Source of the DNA: JAWXBK01 sp040878185
GTDB taxonomy: Bacteria > Pseudomonadota > Alphaproteobacteria > Dongiales > Dongiaceae
Reading direction: 5' to 3'
NCBI GenBank assembly: GCA_040878185.1
Contig: JBBDMS010000046.1
Span: forward strand, 1 to 64,000
Length of the DNA: 64,000 nt
The notes beneath the pieces are model-generated. The model had not been told where the DNA came from, made no database searches, and was given only the letters and a program-made list of their open reading frames with translations. Position numbers and translations under genes: made by a program. Shown piece by piece: positions 15,048-24,904 of the stretch. Within the stretch, counting starts at the first letter, position 1; each line of letters starts with the position of its first letter.

Positions 15048-17792
15048 ATGACCGTTCTTAAATCCGCCGCATCGAGCCCCGAATCGCCCGCCGAGAGCGC
15101 GACGCCCGCGACGCCTGCGGCGCCCTCTGCGGCGCCCTCGACGCCGATGATGCAGCAATATCTCGCGATCAAGGCGCAGCATCCCGACCGGCTTTTGTTC
15201 TACCGGATGGGCGATTTCTACGAACTGTTCTTCGACGACGCAGTCGCGGCATCGGCGGCGCTCGACATCGTGCTCACCAAGCGTGGCCGGCATGACGGCG
15301 ACGACATTCCGATGTGCGGCGTGCCGGTGCACAGCGCCGATGCTTATCTGCAGCGGCTGATCCGCAGCGGCTTCAAGGTCGCGGTCTGCGAACAAAGCGA
15401 GGATCCAGCGGAAGCGAAGAAGCGCGGTGCGAAATCCGTCGTGCGGCGCGACGTCGTGCGCATCGTCACGCCCGGCACCTTGACCGAAGACAGCCTGCTC
15501 GATGCGCGGCGGCATAATTATCTGGCGTCGCTTGCCGAATCCGGCGGCGCGCTGGGGCTTGCCTGGCTCGACATGTCGACCGGCGAGTTCACCGTGCAGC
15601 CGGTCCCGGCTGCGATGCTGCCAGCGGCGCTTGCGCGGCTCGATGCCGGCGAATTGCTGCTCTCGGAGAAACTGGTCGAACGGCCGGATTTCTTCGAGCT
15701 CTGGCGCGAATGGCGCGCGAGCCTCTCGCCGCTGCCCTCGGCCCGGTTCGACAGCGAAAACGCGCGCCGCCGCCTGGAAGAGACGTTCGGTGTCAAAGCG
15801 CTCGAGGGGTTCGGCAGTTTCGAGCGCGCCGAGATCGCCGCCGCCGGTGCGCTGGTCGATTATGTGGTGCTGACGCAGCAGGGCAAGCTGCCGCGCATCG
15901 CCTCGCCGCGCCGGCTTGCAGCAGGCGCAGTCATGGAGATCGACGCGGCGACGCGGCGCAATCTCGAACTCGCGCGCAATCTGTCGGGGGCGCGCGAAGG
16001 CTCGCTCTTGCAGGCGATCGACCGCACCATCACCGGCCCCGGCGCGCGTGCGCTGGCGACGGCGCTCTCCGCGCCGCTGACCGATCCCGCGCGGATCGAG
16101 GCGCGGCTCGACATGGTCTCGTTCTTCCTGCGCGATGCAAGGCTGCGCGGCGATCTGCGCGATCACCTGAAGCGCACACCCGATCTCGAACGCGCTTTGT
16201 CGCGCCTGACGCTCGGCCGCGGCACGCCGCGCGATCTGGCCGCCATGCGCGACGGGCTCGCGCAGGCGACCGCCATTCATGGGTTATTGTCCGATCCGGC
16301 GCGTGCGCCGCTGCCGGCGGGGATCGAGGCCTGCCAGCGTGGTATCGGCAATCACGCTGCGCTGATCGACCGGCTCGGCCGCGCGCTCGGCGACGATCTG
16401 CCGATGAACGCGCGCGATGGCGGGTTCATCGCCCGGGGTTACCACGCGGCGCTCGACGACACGCGCGAGATCCGCGATGAAAGTCGCAAGCTGATCGCCG
16501 GGCTCGAATCACGCTATCGCAGCGAGACCGGCATCGGCGCGCTCAAGATCCGGCACAACAACGTGCTCGGCTACTATGTCGAGGTAGCGCCGCAGCAGAG
16601 CGACAAGCTGCGCCCAAAGGATTCCAGTGACGCGAACGGCGCGCGCTTCATCCATCGCCAGGGGCTCGCCTCGGCCGCGCGCTTCACCACGGTCGAGCTT
16701 GGCGAGCTCGAACAGAAGATCGCCGGTGCCGCCGACAAGGCGCTCGCGATCGAGCTCGCGCTGTTCGAGGATCTCGCCGGCGAGATCGTCGCGCGCGCCG
16801 AACCGATCGCCGATTGCGCCCGCGCACTCGCCGCTCTCGACATGGCCTCTGCGCTTGCGACGCTTGCCGCCGACAGCGGCTGGTGCCGGCCCGTGGTCGA
16901 CGACAGCAGCGCGTTCCGCATCGAGGCGGGGCGCCATCCGGTCGTTGAACCCGCGCTCGCGAAAATTCAGGACACGACCTTCGTGCCGAACGATTGCGAT
17001 CTGGGCGCAGCGCAGCGCGTCTGGCTCGTGACCGGCCCGAACATGGCCGGCAAATCGACGTTCCTTAGGCAGAACGCGCTGATCGCGATCCTGGCCCAAA
17101 TGGGCAGCTACGTGCCAGCGAAATCCGCGCATATCGGTGCGGTCGATCGGTTGTTCAGCCGCGTCGGTGCCGCCGACGATCTCGCGCGCGGCCGTTCGAC
17201 CTTCATGGTCGAGATGGTCGAGACCTCGGCCATATTAAACCAGGCGACGAACCGCTCTTTGGTCATCCTCGACGAAATCGGTCGCGGCACGGCGACCTTC
17301 GACGGGCTTTCGATCGCCTGGGCGACGCTCGAACATCTGCACGATGCGAACGATTGTCGCGCCTTGTTCGCCACGCATTATCACGAGCTGACCGCCCTCA
17401 CATCGCGGCTCGATCGTCTCGCCGCCTACACGATGCGCGTCAAGGAATGGAAGGGCGAGGTCGTGTTCCTGCATGAAGTGGCGCCCGGTGCCGCCGACCG
17501 ATCCTACGGCATCCATGTCGCAAAGCTTGCGGGCCTGCCGGCCGCGGCCGTCGCGCGCGCCGAGGAAGTCCTGAAGATGCTGGAGCAGGGCGAACAGGCC
17601 GGCGCGTTGAAGCGCCTTGCGGACGATCTGCCGCTCTTCTCCGCGGCAGCACCGAGGCCGCAATCGGGTGCTGGCGCAAAGGGTGCATCGCCGATCGAAC
17701 AGGCGCTCGATTCGATCCATCCCGACGAGCTCTCGCCGAAGGAAGCACTCGAGGCGCTCTACAAGCTGCGTGCGCTGCTGAAGAAGGAATGA
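15048..17792 (+). CDS. mutS: DNA mismatch repair protein MutS
   Basis: MutS (914 residues) recognises base mismatches and starts repair. The mismatch-binding motif appears as FYRMGDFYELFFDDA near residue 50, after an Ala/Pro/Ser-rich tail of about 30 residues. Further on come the connector, the lever/clamp region (HNNVLGYYVEV) and the ATPase with Walker A GPNMAGKSTFLRQNA, Walker B LVILDEIGRGTATFDG and H-loop ATHYHELTAL. Length and domain order are normal. Together with the downstream glnD and murJ genes it forms a set common in this class; the two lipoprotein genes between them are on the opposite strand. Confidence 0.97.
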   Translation: MTVLKSAASSPESPAESATPATPAAPSAAPSTPMMQQYLAIKAQHPDRLLFYRMGDFYELFFDDAVAASAALDIVLTKRGRHDGDDIPMCGVPVHSADAYLQRLIRSGFKVAVCEQSEDPAEAKKRGAKSVVRRDVVRIVTPGTLTEDSLLDARRHNYLASLAESGGALGLAWLDMSTGEFTVQPVPAAMLPAALARLDAGELLLSEKLVERPDFFELWREWRASLSPLPSARFDSENARRRLEETFGVKALEGFGSFERAEIAAAGALVDYVVLTQQGKLPRIASPRRLAAGAVMEIDAATRRNLELARNLSGAREGSLLQAIDRTITGPGARALATALSAPLTDPARIEARLDMVSFFLRDARLRGDLRDHLKRTPDLERALSRLTLGRGTPRDLAAMRDGLAQATAIHGLLSDPARAPLPAGIEACQRGIGNHAALIDRLGRALGDDLPMNARDGGFIARGYHAALDDTREIRDESRKLIAGLESRYRSETGIGALKIRHNNVLGYYVEVAPQQSDKLRPKDSSDANGARFIHRQGLASAARFTTVELGELEQKIAGAADKALAIELALFEDLAGEIVARAEPIADCARALAALDMASALATLAADSGWCRPVVDDSSAFRIEAGRHPVVEPALAKIQDTTFVPNDCDLGAAQRVWLVTGPNMAGKSTFLRQNALIAILAQMGSYVPAKSAHIGAVDRLFSRVGAADDLARGRSTFMVEMVETSAILNQATNRSLVILDEIGRGTATFDGLSIAWATLEHLHDANDCRALFATHYHELTALTSRLDRLAAYTMRVKEWKGEVVFLHEVAPGAADRSYGIHVAKLAGLPAAAVARAEEVLKMLEQGEQAGALKRLADDLPLFSAAAPRPQSGAGAKGASPIEQALDSIHPDELSPKEALEALYKLRALLKKE

Positions 17793-17825
17793 CTGCGCCG
17801 CGTTTCGCGCGGCGTCCGGCGCCCG

Positions 17826-18488
17826 CTAGTTCTCGGTGAGCGGCGGCAGATCGGGCGGTTCGGGTGCGAGCAGCTCGATGCGCTCGAACTCGTCGGTGCC
17901 GGGCCCGAACAGAAGCTCGACCCGATATTCTCGCCAATTGTTGCGGTAATGCTCCATGTTCGGCGGCAGGAAGCGCGCGATCGTCACCGTGCGCGGCGGC
18001 AGCGCTTCCGATTCGGTGCCGAAGATCGGAATGCCGATGCCGATGCCGGTCTCGACGCCGGATGAGCTGCCGCCTTCGACGCCGACATGCACGTCAGGAA
18101 AACCGTCTTCTTCGGTCGGCATTTCGGCGGTGCGGTCGATGTCGCGCGCCGGCGTGCGCGTGCCGTCGGGCGCGATCAGCTCGACGATCGCCGGGCTGCG
18201 CTCGCCGTCATAGCGAACCTCGACGATGTTCGGATCGATCACCGGCACGTTCGGCGCGCTCTCGATCGCGACCGGCACGGCCTGCGGCTGGTCGCCGCCG
18301 CTATTGCCGCCCGAGCAGCCCGCGAGCACGAGACCGAGCACCATCAGCATGCCGAAAGCGACCGGCCCGAACGGCTGCGTGCCGTCGGACCGCTGACTCC
18401 CGATCAGCGGCGCGGGCGCGCGCGCCGATGCACAGGCGACGCTGTCGTTCCTGTTTTCGGCAGTCGCGTCGATTTGCGAACGGTTCAT
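17826..18488 (-). CDS. Predicted lipoprotein, paralogue A of a tandem pair
   Basis: About 220 residues with a lipobox LVLAGC after a hydrophobic stretch. The start at 18488 (MNRSQID) gives an unusually long 47-residue leader before the hydrophobic core; a start at 18350 (MLMVLGLVLAGC) would give a short leader without positive charge. The mature part has IELIAPDGT-like and DIDRTAEMP motifs, a glycine-rich GIGIGIPIFG segment and HYRNNWREYRVELLFG. The same order of motifs occurs in the neighbouring protein at 18617-19132, so the two arose by duplication. Function unknown; likely anchored in the envelope. Confidence 0.7.
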   Translation of the reverse strand: MNRSQIDATAENRNDSVACASARAPAPLIGSQRSDGTQPFGPVAFGMLMVLGLVLAGCSGGNSGGDQPQAVPVAIESAPNVPVIDPNIVEVRYDGERSPAIVELIAPDGTRTPARDIDRTAEMPTEEDGFPDVHVGVEGGSSSGVETGIGIGIPIFGTESEALPPRTVTIARFLPPNMEHYRNNWREYRVELLFGPGTDEFERIELLAPEPPDLPPLTEN

Positions 18489-18616
18489 GGCGTCAGACCC
18501 CATGGTGATCGCCCAAAGGCGAAATGGGGTCGGGCGGCGGCGATGTCCACCGCCATTACGCAGCCGGCGGTGGCCATTTCGGGGCGATGCCACTCAAAAG
18601 ATCAGGAAATCGGCCG

Positions 18617-19132
18617 TTATTGCGGCGGGGCGGGGGCGTCCATCTCCATCCAGCGACCGCCGCCGGCGACGCCTTCGAGATGCACGCGCAGGCGCCAGTC
18701 TTCCCAGTCGCGACGATACGCGACCATGTCCGGCACGCGAATTCGCGCGCGGCTTTCATGGCCGGTGACGTGGCCGCTGCTGCCGCCGCCGCTGAAGATC
18801 GGAAAACCGATTCCGAAGCCGACGCCGACACCGCCGGAGCCGCCACCCACGCCGACACCGACACTCGGGCGGTTATAGTAATCGTCGCGCACGGTTTCGG
18901 TGTCGCGGTCGATGCGATAGGCATCGATCACCGTGCCGTCCGGTGCGACGAGCTGTGCCTCGTCGAAGGCGCGCTCGTCCTCGAGCTCGATTTCGATCAC
19001 ATCGTCGTCCCAGACGATGTCGAGATCGTCCTGGTCGACGGCAAGCGCCGGGGTCGAGCTGCAGGCGCCGGCCACGAGCAGGAGGCCGGCAAGCGCGGCG
19101 CGCCGGATGGCGCTGGTTACGGTCATGTGCAT
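18617..19132 (-). CDS. Predicted lipoprotein, paralogue B of a tandem pair
   Basis: The protein has 171 residues. An RR-containing N-terminus, a hydrophobic stretch and LLLVAGAC suggest a lipoprotein signal with cleavage before Cys24. The acidic segment DDLDIVWDDDVIEIELEDE is followed by LVAPDGTVIDAYRIDRDTE, a Gly/Val-rich GVGVGFGIGFPIFSGG and YRRDWEDWRLRVHLEG. These match the order in the protein at 17826-18488. Function is unknown. Glycine-rich segments next to an IPIF/FPIF motif may mediate membrane association, but that is a guess. Confidence 0.75.
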   Translation of the reverse strand: MHMTVTSAIRRAALAGLLLVAGACSSTPALAVDQDDLDIVWDDDVIEIELEDERAFDEAQLVAPDGTVIDAYRIDRDTETVRDDYYNRPSVGVGVGGGSGGVGVGFGIGFPIFSGGGSSGHVTGHESRARIRVPDMVAYRRDWEDWRLRVHLEGVAGGGRWMEMDAPAPPQ

Positions 19133-19312
19133 GGGGAAAGTCTAGTCCCGCTTGGCCCAAGCTCACAAGCCGGGGCTCACAAGCCGGCGGCCCAAACCGG
19201 CGCCCAAACCGGCCGGATTCCGGGCCGGCCGCCCGGTACAGCGTCGCTCTCGGCCGCGCTGCGTTACCGGCCCTCCTGTCGAAGCGGCGGCCGAAATGCC
19301 ATATTGCCCCTC

Positions 19313-22141
19313 ATGGAACGGCCGGCCGATCAGCGCGCGATCGTGAACCGCCGGGCGATTGCCGCCCGGCTCGCCGCCCTGCCGTTGGAGGGGCCGTCGG
19401 ACGCGGCATTGCGATCCCCCGCCCGCAGCGACGTGCTCGCGCTCTTCCGCGCCGCGCTCGACGAGGGCCGCGCGGAAATCCGCCACCGGTTCGAGGCGAC
19501 ACGCGACGGCCGCATAGCCGCCGAAGAAATGTCGTTCCTGGTCGATCAGTTGCTGCGATCGCTCCATGAATTCGCCATCGCGACCGCCTATCCCAACGCG
19601 AACCCGAGCACGGCCGAGCGCGTCGCGATCGTCGCGACCGGCGGCTACGGGCGCGGCGAGCTCGCGCCCTTCTCGGATATCGATCTGTTGTTTGTCACAC
19701 CCTACAAGCGCGCACCCTATGTCGAGCAGCTCGTCGAGTATCTTCTCTATTTCCTGTGGGACCTCGGGCTCAAGGTCGGCCAGGCGACGCGCAGTGTCGA
19801 TGAGAGCATCCGGCAGGCGACATCCGACATGACGATCCGCACCGGCCTCCTGGAAGCGCGCTTCGTCGCCGGCGAGCAATCGCTCTATCTCGATCTGCGC
19901 CGCCGCTTCCGCAAGGAGATCCAGGAAGCGCCGGGCAGCGGTCTCGCCTTCGTCGAGGCGAAACTCTCCGAACGCAACCGTCGCCATAAGAGGCTCGGCG
20001 ATTCGCGCTATGCGCTCGAGCCGAACATCAAGGACGGCAAGGGCGGTCTGCGCGATCTGCACACGCTCTTCTGGATCGCGAAATATCTCTATCGCGTGCG
20101 CAGCGTCGATGCGCTGGTCGGGCGCAAGGTCTTGAGCGAAGACGAGGCAACGACCTTCCGCAAGGCCGATGCGTTCCTCTGGAGCCTGCGCTTCGCGCTG
20201 CATTATCTGACCGACCGCGCCGAAGAGCGGCTCACTTTTGATCTGCAGCCGCGCCTCGCCGAACAATTCGCCTATACCGATCATGCCGGCGCGCGCGGCG
20301 TCGAGCGGCTGATGCGGCATTACTTTCTGATTGCGAAGGGCGTTGGCGACCTGACGCGCATCTTCTGCGCGACGCTCGAGGCCCAGCACAGCAAAAGCCG
20401 GGTGCCGCGCGCCTCGGGTGTGCCGTTCTTCAAAAAAGACGTCGAGGGCTTTCCGGTCGACGGCGACCGGCTCGCGATCGCCGAGCGCGATCTGTTCGCG
20501 CGCGATCCGGTCGCGATGATCCGGCTTTTCGAAACGGCGCAGCGGCACGGGCTCGACATCCATCCCGCCACGTTGCGGCTTGTCACGCGCCATCTGCGCC
20601 TGGTCGATCAGGGTCTGCGCGACAATCCGGAAGCGAACCGCCTCTTCCTCGACATCCTCACCTCGCCGCAGGCGCCGGAGGCGGCGCTGCGCCGCATGAG
20701 CGAGGCCGGCGTGCTCGGTCGCTTCATTCCCGATTTCGGCCGTGTCGTAGCGCAAATGCAATACGACATGTATCACTCTTATACCGTCGACGAGCATACG
20801 CTGATGGCGATCGGCATATTGCATCGCATCGAAGAGGGCGAGCTCAAGGACGAAGTGCCGATCGCGAGCGACGTGATCCACAAGGTCTTGTCGCGCCGTG
20901 TTCTCTATGTCGCGCTCTTCCTGCACGATATCGCGAAGGGCCGCGGCGGCGATCATTCCGAGCTTGGCGCGGACATCGCGCATGAGCTCTGCCCGCGGCT
21001 CGGTTTCGAGGACTGGGAAACCGAAACCGTGGCCTGGCTGGTGCGCCATCACCTGCTGATGAGCAACACCGCGTTCAAGCGCGACATCGACGATCCGCTG
21101 ACGATCGAGGCCTTCTCTGGCGAGGTGCAGTCGCTCGAGCGGCTGCGGCTGCTGCTCGTCCTGACCGTCGCCGACATCCGCGCGGTCGGCCCGCGTATCT
21201 GGAACGGCTGGAAGGCGCAGTTGCTGCGCGATCTTTATTATCGCACCGAGAATTATCTATCCGGCGGGCTCTCCGGCGATGCGACCAGCGCGCGTGCGAT
21301 CGTCGCGCGCCAGGCGCTCGAGGCGCGGCTCGGCGACTGGAAGCATGACGATGTCGAGGCGCATCTCTCCCGCGCGGGGGCCGCCTACTGGCTCGGCTTC
21401 GAGACCGATGCGCTGGTGCGCCAGGCCGAACTCGTGCGCCGCGTCGAGCGCGACGGCCTGCCTTTCGCGGCCGAATTCCAGGTCGATCATTGGCGCGCGG
21501 TGACCGAGGCGACCGTCGCGACGCGCGACCGCGCCGGATTGTTCGCGCGGCTTGCCGGCGCCTTCGCGCTGGCCGGCGCCTCGATCGTCGAAGCCCGGAT
21601 CTTCACCTTCGCCGACGGCATGGCGGTCGACAGTTTCTCGCTGCAGGAAGGGACGGGCCAGGAGGGCGCGGCGCGCGCGATCGAAGAGCCGTGGCGTCTC
21701 GAGCGCATCGAACGTGCTATCCGCCGCATGCTGAAGGACGAAGGGCCGGTGCCGCTGCTGACCTTCCCGCCATCGCCGGTCGCGGATCGCTTCCAGATGT
21801 TCAGCGTGGCGCCGTGCGTGCTGATCGACAACCAGGCGAGCGCCTCGCATACGGTGATCGAGGTCAACGGGCGCGACCGCCGCGGCCTGCTCTATGCGCT
21901 CGGTCGGGCCTTGAGCGAACATCGCCTGCAGATTTCGAGCGCGAAGATCTCGACCTTCGGCGCGCGCGCCGTAGACGTCTTCTATGTGAAGGACCAATAC
22001 GGGCTCAAGGTCGAGAATGCGAAGCGCATCGATGCGATCCGCGCGGCCCTCATGGCGGCGTTGCAGGCGCCCGAACAGCCGGCGGAAGCCGCGGGCGGCG
22101 ATGCGTCCATCGATAATCTGCCGACGCGCCGCGCCGGTTGA
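19313..22141 (+). CDS. glnD: Bifunctional PII uridylyltransferase / uridylyl-removing enzyme
   Basis: GlnD (942 residues from the ATG at 19313) adds UMP to PII proteins when nitrogen is short and removes it when glutamine is high. Visible are the nucleotidyltransferase motif GGYGRGELAPFSDIDLLF (about 100-120), the PII-UTase linker region, the HD hydrolase motif FLHDIAKGRGGDHSELG (about 540) and two C-terminal ACT domains starting near TEATVATRDRAGLFARLAG and SHTVIEVNGRDRRGLLYAL. The frame stays open upstream past 18524, but that part lies opposite lipoprotein genes and lacks homology. MurJ follows after 25 bases. Confidence 0.96.
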   Translation: MERPADQRAIVNRRAIAARLAALPLEGPSDAALRSPARSDVLALFRAALDEGRAEIRHRFEATRDGRIAAEEMSFLVDQLLRSLHEFAIATAYPNANPSTAERVAIVATGGYGRGELAPFSDIDLLFVTPYKRAPYVEQLVEYLLYFLWDLGLKVGQATRSVDESIRQATSDMTIRTGLLEARFVAGEQSLYLDLRRRFRKEIQEAPGSGLAFVEAKLSERNRRHKRLGDSRYALEPNIKDGKGGLRDLHTLFWIAKYLYRVRSVDALVGRKVLSEDEATTFRKADAFLWSLRFALHYLTDRAEERLTFDLQPRLAEQFAYTDHAGARGVERLMRHYFLIAKGVGDLTRIFCATLEAQHSKSRVPRASGVPFFKKDVEGFPVDGDRLAIAERDLFARDPVAMIRLFETAQRHGLDIHPATLRLVTRHLRLVDQGLRDNPEANRLFLDILTSPQAPEAALRRMSEAGVLGRFIPDFGRVVAQMQYDMYHSYTVDEHTLMAIGILHRIEEGELKDEVPIASDVIHKVLSRRVLYVALFLHDIAKGRGGDHSELGADIAHELCPRLGFEDWETETVAWLVRHHLLMSNTAFKRDIDDPLTIEAFSGEVQSLERLRLLLVLTVADIRAVGPRIWNGWKAQLLRDLYYRTENYLSGGLSGDATSARAIVARQALEARLGDWKHDDVEAHLSRAGAAYWLGFETDALVRQAELVRRVERDGLPFAAEFQVDHWRAVTEATVATRDRAGLFARLAGAFALAGASIVEARIFTFADGMAVDSFSLQEGTGQEGAARAIEEPWRLERIERAIRRMLKDEGPVPLLTFPPSPVADRFQMFSVAPCVLIDNQASASHTVIEVNGRDRRGLLYALGRALSEHRLQISSAKISTFGARAVDVFYVKDQYGLKVENAKRIDAIRAALMAALQAPEQPAEAAGGDASIDNLPTRRAG

Positions 22142-22166
22142 GCCTGTTCCCGCAAAGTAGAGACGC

Positions 22167-23738
22167 ATGATCCTGCTCCGTTCCGTCGCCACGGTCGGCG
22201 GCTTCACCCTGATGAGCCGCTTTCTCGGAGTCGCCCGCGACCTATTGATCGCGCGCTATCTCGGCGCCGGGCCGATCGCGGATGCGTTTTTCGTCGCGCT
22301 CCGCTTTCCGAACCTGTTCCGCAATCTGTTCGCCGAGGGCGCGTTCAACGCGGCCTTCGTGCCGCTCTATGCGCGCGCGCTGACCGAACAGGGCCCCAGT
22401 GCCGCGCGTCTGCTCGCCGAGCGGATCCTCTCGGTCATGGTGACGTTCATGCTGATCCTGACCGCTTCCGCGCAGTTCGCGATGCCGTGGCTCATGTATG
22501 CGCTCGCACCCGGCTTCGTATCCGACCCGGCGAAGTTCGATCTCGCGGTGCGCCTGACGCAGATCACCTTCCCGTATCTGCTGTTCATGTCGCTCGCGGC
22601 CCTGCTCGGCGGCATTCTCAATTCGCTCGACAAGTTCGCCTATGCGGCGGCGGCACCCATATTGCTCAATCTCACGATGATCGCGGCTTTGGTGCTGTTC
22701 ATGCCGACGGCGACGCAGCCGGGCGATGTGCTCGCCTGGTCGGTCGCGGTCGCGGGCCTGCTGCAGTTTCTCTGGCTCGCCTGGTCCTGCGCGCGGGTCG
22801 GCGTGATGCTGCGCTTCCCGCGCCCGACACTCACGCCCGAAGTAAAGCGGCTGTGGAAGCTGCTGATCCCGGGCCTCATCGGCGCCGGCGTCATGCAGAT
22901 CAATATCGTGATCGGCACGATTATCGCCTCGCTGTTCGCGGGCGCCGTCTCCTATCTCTATTACGCCGACCGCATCTACCAGCTTCCGCTCGGCGTGATC
23001 GGCGTCGCGATCGGCGTCGTGCTGCTGCCCGAGCTGACGCGGCGCCTGCGCGGCGGCGATTCGGGTGGTGCGATGTGGAGTTTCAACCGCGCGGTCGAGA
23101 TCGCGATGCTGCTCACTCTGCCGGCGGCGGCGGCGCTGATCGCCGTGCCGCTGCCGATTGTGACCGTCCTCTTCGAGCGCGGCGCCTTCGGCCCGGTCGA
23201 GAGTGCGGCGACCGCCCAGGTGCTCGGCGTGTTCGCGATCGGGCTTCCGGCCTATGTGCTGGTGAAGACGCTCGCCCCCGGCTTCTATGCGCGCGAGGAC
23301 ACGACGACGCCGTTCCGCATCGCGGTCGTGACGATGATCGTGAACACGGTCCTGAGCGTGGCGCTCGCCTTCACGATCGGCTTTGTCGGCATCGCGATCG
23401 CGACCACGATCGCCGCCTGGCTCAATGCCGGCCTGCTGGCATTGAAGCTGCGCGCGGCCGGCCATCTCGCGATCGACGACCGGCTGCGCCGCCGTTTGCC
23501 GCGCATGCTGTTCGCGAGCGCCGCGATGGGGATCGTGCTGTGGTTCGCGGGCGATCACCTCGCGCACTGGTTCGAGGCTGGCACGGCGATGAAACTCGCC
23601 GGCATCTCGATCATCGTCGGCGGCGGGCTCGCGATCTATGCGGCACTCGGCCTCGCGACCGACGCGTTCACGATCCGGGATCTGCGGGAGGCGTTCCGGC
23701 GGCGGGCGCGGGGCCAGACCGTCTCGCCCGCCGATTGA
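22167..23738 (+). CDS. murJ: Lipid II flippase MurJ
   Basis: MurJ (523 residues) is a polytopic MOP-superfamily membrane protein that flips lipid-linked peptidoglycan precursor to the periplasm. The N-terminus VGGFTLMSRFLGVARDLLIA and the FRNLFAEGAFNAAFVPLY segment are diagnostic. About 13-14 hydrophobic helices can be counted. The gene begins 25 bases after glnD. Its last 28 bases belong to a 96-bp tandem duplication (23711 onward), so the C-terminal residues RGQTVSPAD are encoded within the repeat. Confidence 0.95.
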   Translation: MILLRSVATVGGFTLMSRFLGVARDLLIARYLGAGPIADAFFVALRFPNLFRNLFAEGAFNAAFVPLYARALTEQGPSAARLLAERILSVMVTFMLILTASAQFAMPWLMYALAPGFVSDPAKFDLAVRLTQITFPYLLFMSLAALLGGILNSLDKFAYAAAAPILLNLTMIAALVLFMPTATQPGDVLAWSVAVAGLLQFLWLAWSCARVGVMLRFPRPTLTPEVKRLWKLLIPGLIGAGVMQINIVIGTIIASLFAGAVSYLYYADRIYQLPLGVIGVAIGVVLLPELTRRLRGGDSGGAMWSFNRAVEIAMLLTLPAAAALIAVPLPIVTVLFERGAFGPVESAATAQVLGVFAIGLPAYVLVKTLAPGFYAREDTTTPFRIAVVTMIVNTVLSVALAFTIGFVGIAIATTIAAWLNAGLLALKLRAAGHLAIDDRLRRRLPRMLFASAAMGIVLWFAGDHLAHWFEAGTAMKLAGISIIVGGGLAIYAALGLATDAFTIRDLREAFRRRARGQTVSPAD

Positions 23739-23870
23739 ACCGCGCGGGGGCTCCCGCTGCGCTCTGGACCGCGCGGGGAATATCCCCCTGCGCTCTGGAC
23801 CGCGCGGGGCCAGACCGTCTCGCCCGCCGATTGAACCGCGCGGGGGCTCCGGCCGCGCTCTAGACCGCGC
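23711..23870. repeat. 96-bp imperfect tandem duplication including the murJ stop
   Basis: The 43 bases from 23711 recur exactly at 23807, and similarity continues beyond. A shorter CTGCGCTCTGGACCGCGCGG unit also occurs twice with a 33-base period (23756 and 23789). The second copy carries a silent duplicate of the murJ 3' end. This looks like recent slippage or unequal recombination in very GC-rich DNA. Confidence 0.85.
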
Positions 23871-24852
23871 GCGTTAGGCGCTCGCGCAACGCGGCCGCGC
23901 GGCGCGCATTGTCGTCCGCGACGAGTGCGTTGAGCGGCAACAGGTCGCGCTCGCGCTCCGGCCGCGCCAGGTAGAAGACCGATTCGATCCAGTCCTTCGT
24001 CGGCGCCCGGTTGATGGGATCGGCATCGGTGTCGATCATGGCGCGCACCGCCTCGGTGAGCGTCGCGCGTTCGGCGCGGTCCGCGAAGCGCCGGTGCGGA
24101 AAGGCGCGCCCGGTCCAGGGTTCGAGCGCGAGCCCGTGCCTGCGCAGCAATGTCGAGAGCGGCCGTATATCGAGATGGCGCAGCGGGAAGATGGCGATCC
24201 ACGGCTTGCAGCCGACGGGAAATGCATCGAGCACGCGCGCGAAGGTCTCCGGCCCGATATAGCTCATGCCGCCTGTCACCGTAATCAGATCGGCGCGCGC
24301 GAGCATACGGCGCTGTTCCGAATCCGGATCGTCCCGCTCGAAATCGCCGGCGACGGCCGCCTCGATCAGTCCGACCGACAACGCATAGTCGAGCGCATGG
24401 GCGGCCGCGTCGACACCGATGAAGCGTGCCGGCATCGGCTGGCGCGCATTGGCGGCGAACCAGGCGCGGTCGGTCCGCAGCCGCTCGTCCATCGGCCTGC
24501 TGCGCCGCCTGGTGCGGAAGCGCGCATAGAGATCGTCCATGCCGAGCCGGTGGTTGGTGAGCGCCGCGTTCGCGCCGTAGCCGCAGCAGAGATCGAGCAC
24601 CGTCACCGCCTCGGTCCCGCGCGCATGGCGCAGCGCACCGAGACAGCGGCGGAAGATCGGCGCCGCGGTCGCGGGTGTCCGGTACTCGAGCGGCTGCAGG
24701 CTCGAGAAGTAACCGCTCGGATCGTCGCAATCATAGACCGGGGTGAAGTTCGAGCGTCGCCGCGATCGCAATGTGCGGTCGCCGCCCGCCTCGCGAATCG
24801 CGCGCTCGGGCGCGACGGCCGTATCGGTTTTCCAGGAATGTGCGGCGGACAT
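23860..24852 (-). CDS. Class I SAM-dependent methyltransferase-like protein
   Basis: 330 residues from the ATG at 24852; a longer frame would overlap the upstream asparagine synthetase. Motif I is VLDLCCGYGANAAL. A second acidic motif, GVDAAAHALDYAL, follows about 80 residues later, and LITVTGGMSYIGPETFARVL resembles motif IV/V. The inserted Arg-rich RFRTRRRSRPMDERL segment lies between them. The substrate is unknown. It lies 52 bases downstream of asnB on the same strand, so the two are probably co-transcribed and may act in one pathway. The 3' end abuts the 96-bp tandem repeat. Confidence 0.7.
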   Translation of the reverse strand: MSAAHSWKTDTAVAPERAIREAGGDRTLRSRRRSNFTPVYDCDDPSGYFSSLQPLEYRTPATAAPIFRRCLGALRHARGTEAVTVLDLCCGYGANAALTNHRLGMDDLYARFRTRRRSRPMDERLRTDRAWFAANARQPMPARFIGVDAAAHALDYALSVGLIEAAVAGDFERDDPDSEQRRMLARADLITVTGGMSYIGPETFARVLDAFPVGCKPWIAIFPLRHLDIRPLSTLLRRHGLALEPWTGRAFPHRRFADRAERATLTEAVRAMIDTDADPINRAPTKDWIESVFYLARPERERDLLPLNALVADDNARRAAALRERLTRAV

Positions 24853-24904
24853 GCTGCTGGTGGTTTCGGAATGGCGTTCTATGGTTCCGTCCTCCGGTTG
24901 GGGT

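Noticed and set aside
18524..19312. Open frame extending glnD by 263 codons
   Set aside because: It covers the opposite-strand lipoprotein gene and has no recognisable domain; a standard GlnD start lies at 19313.
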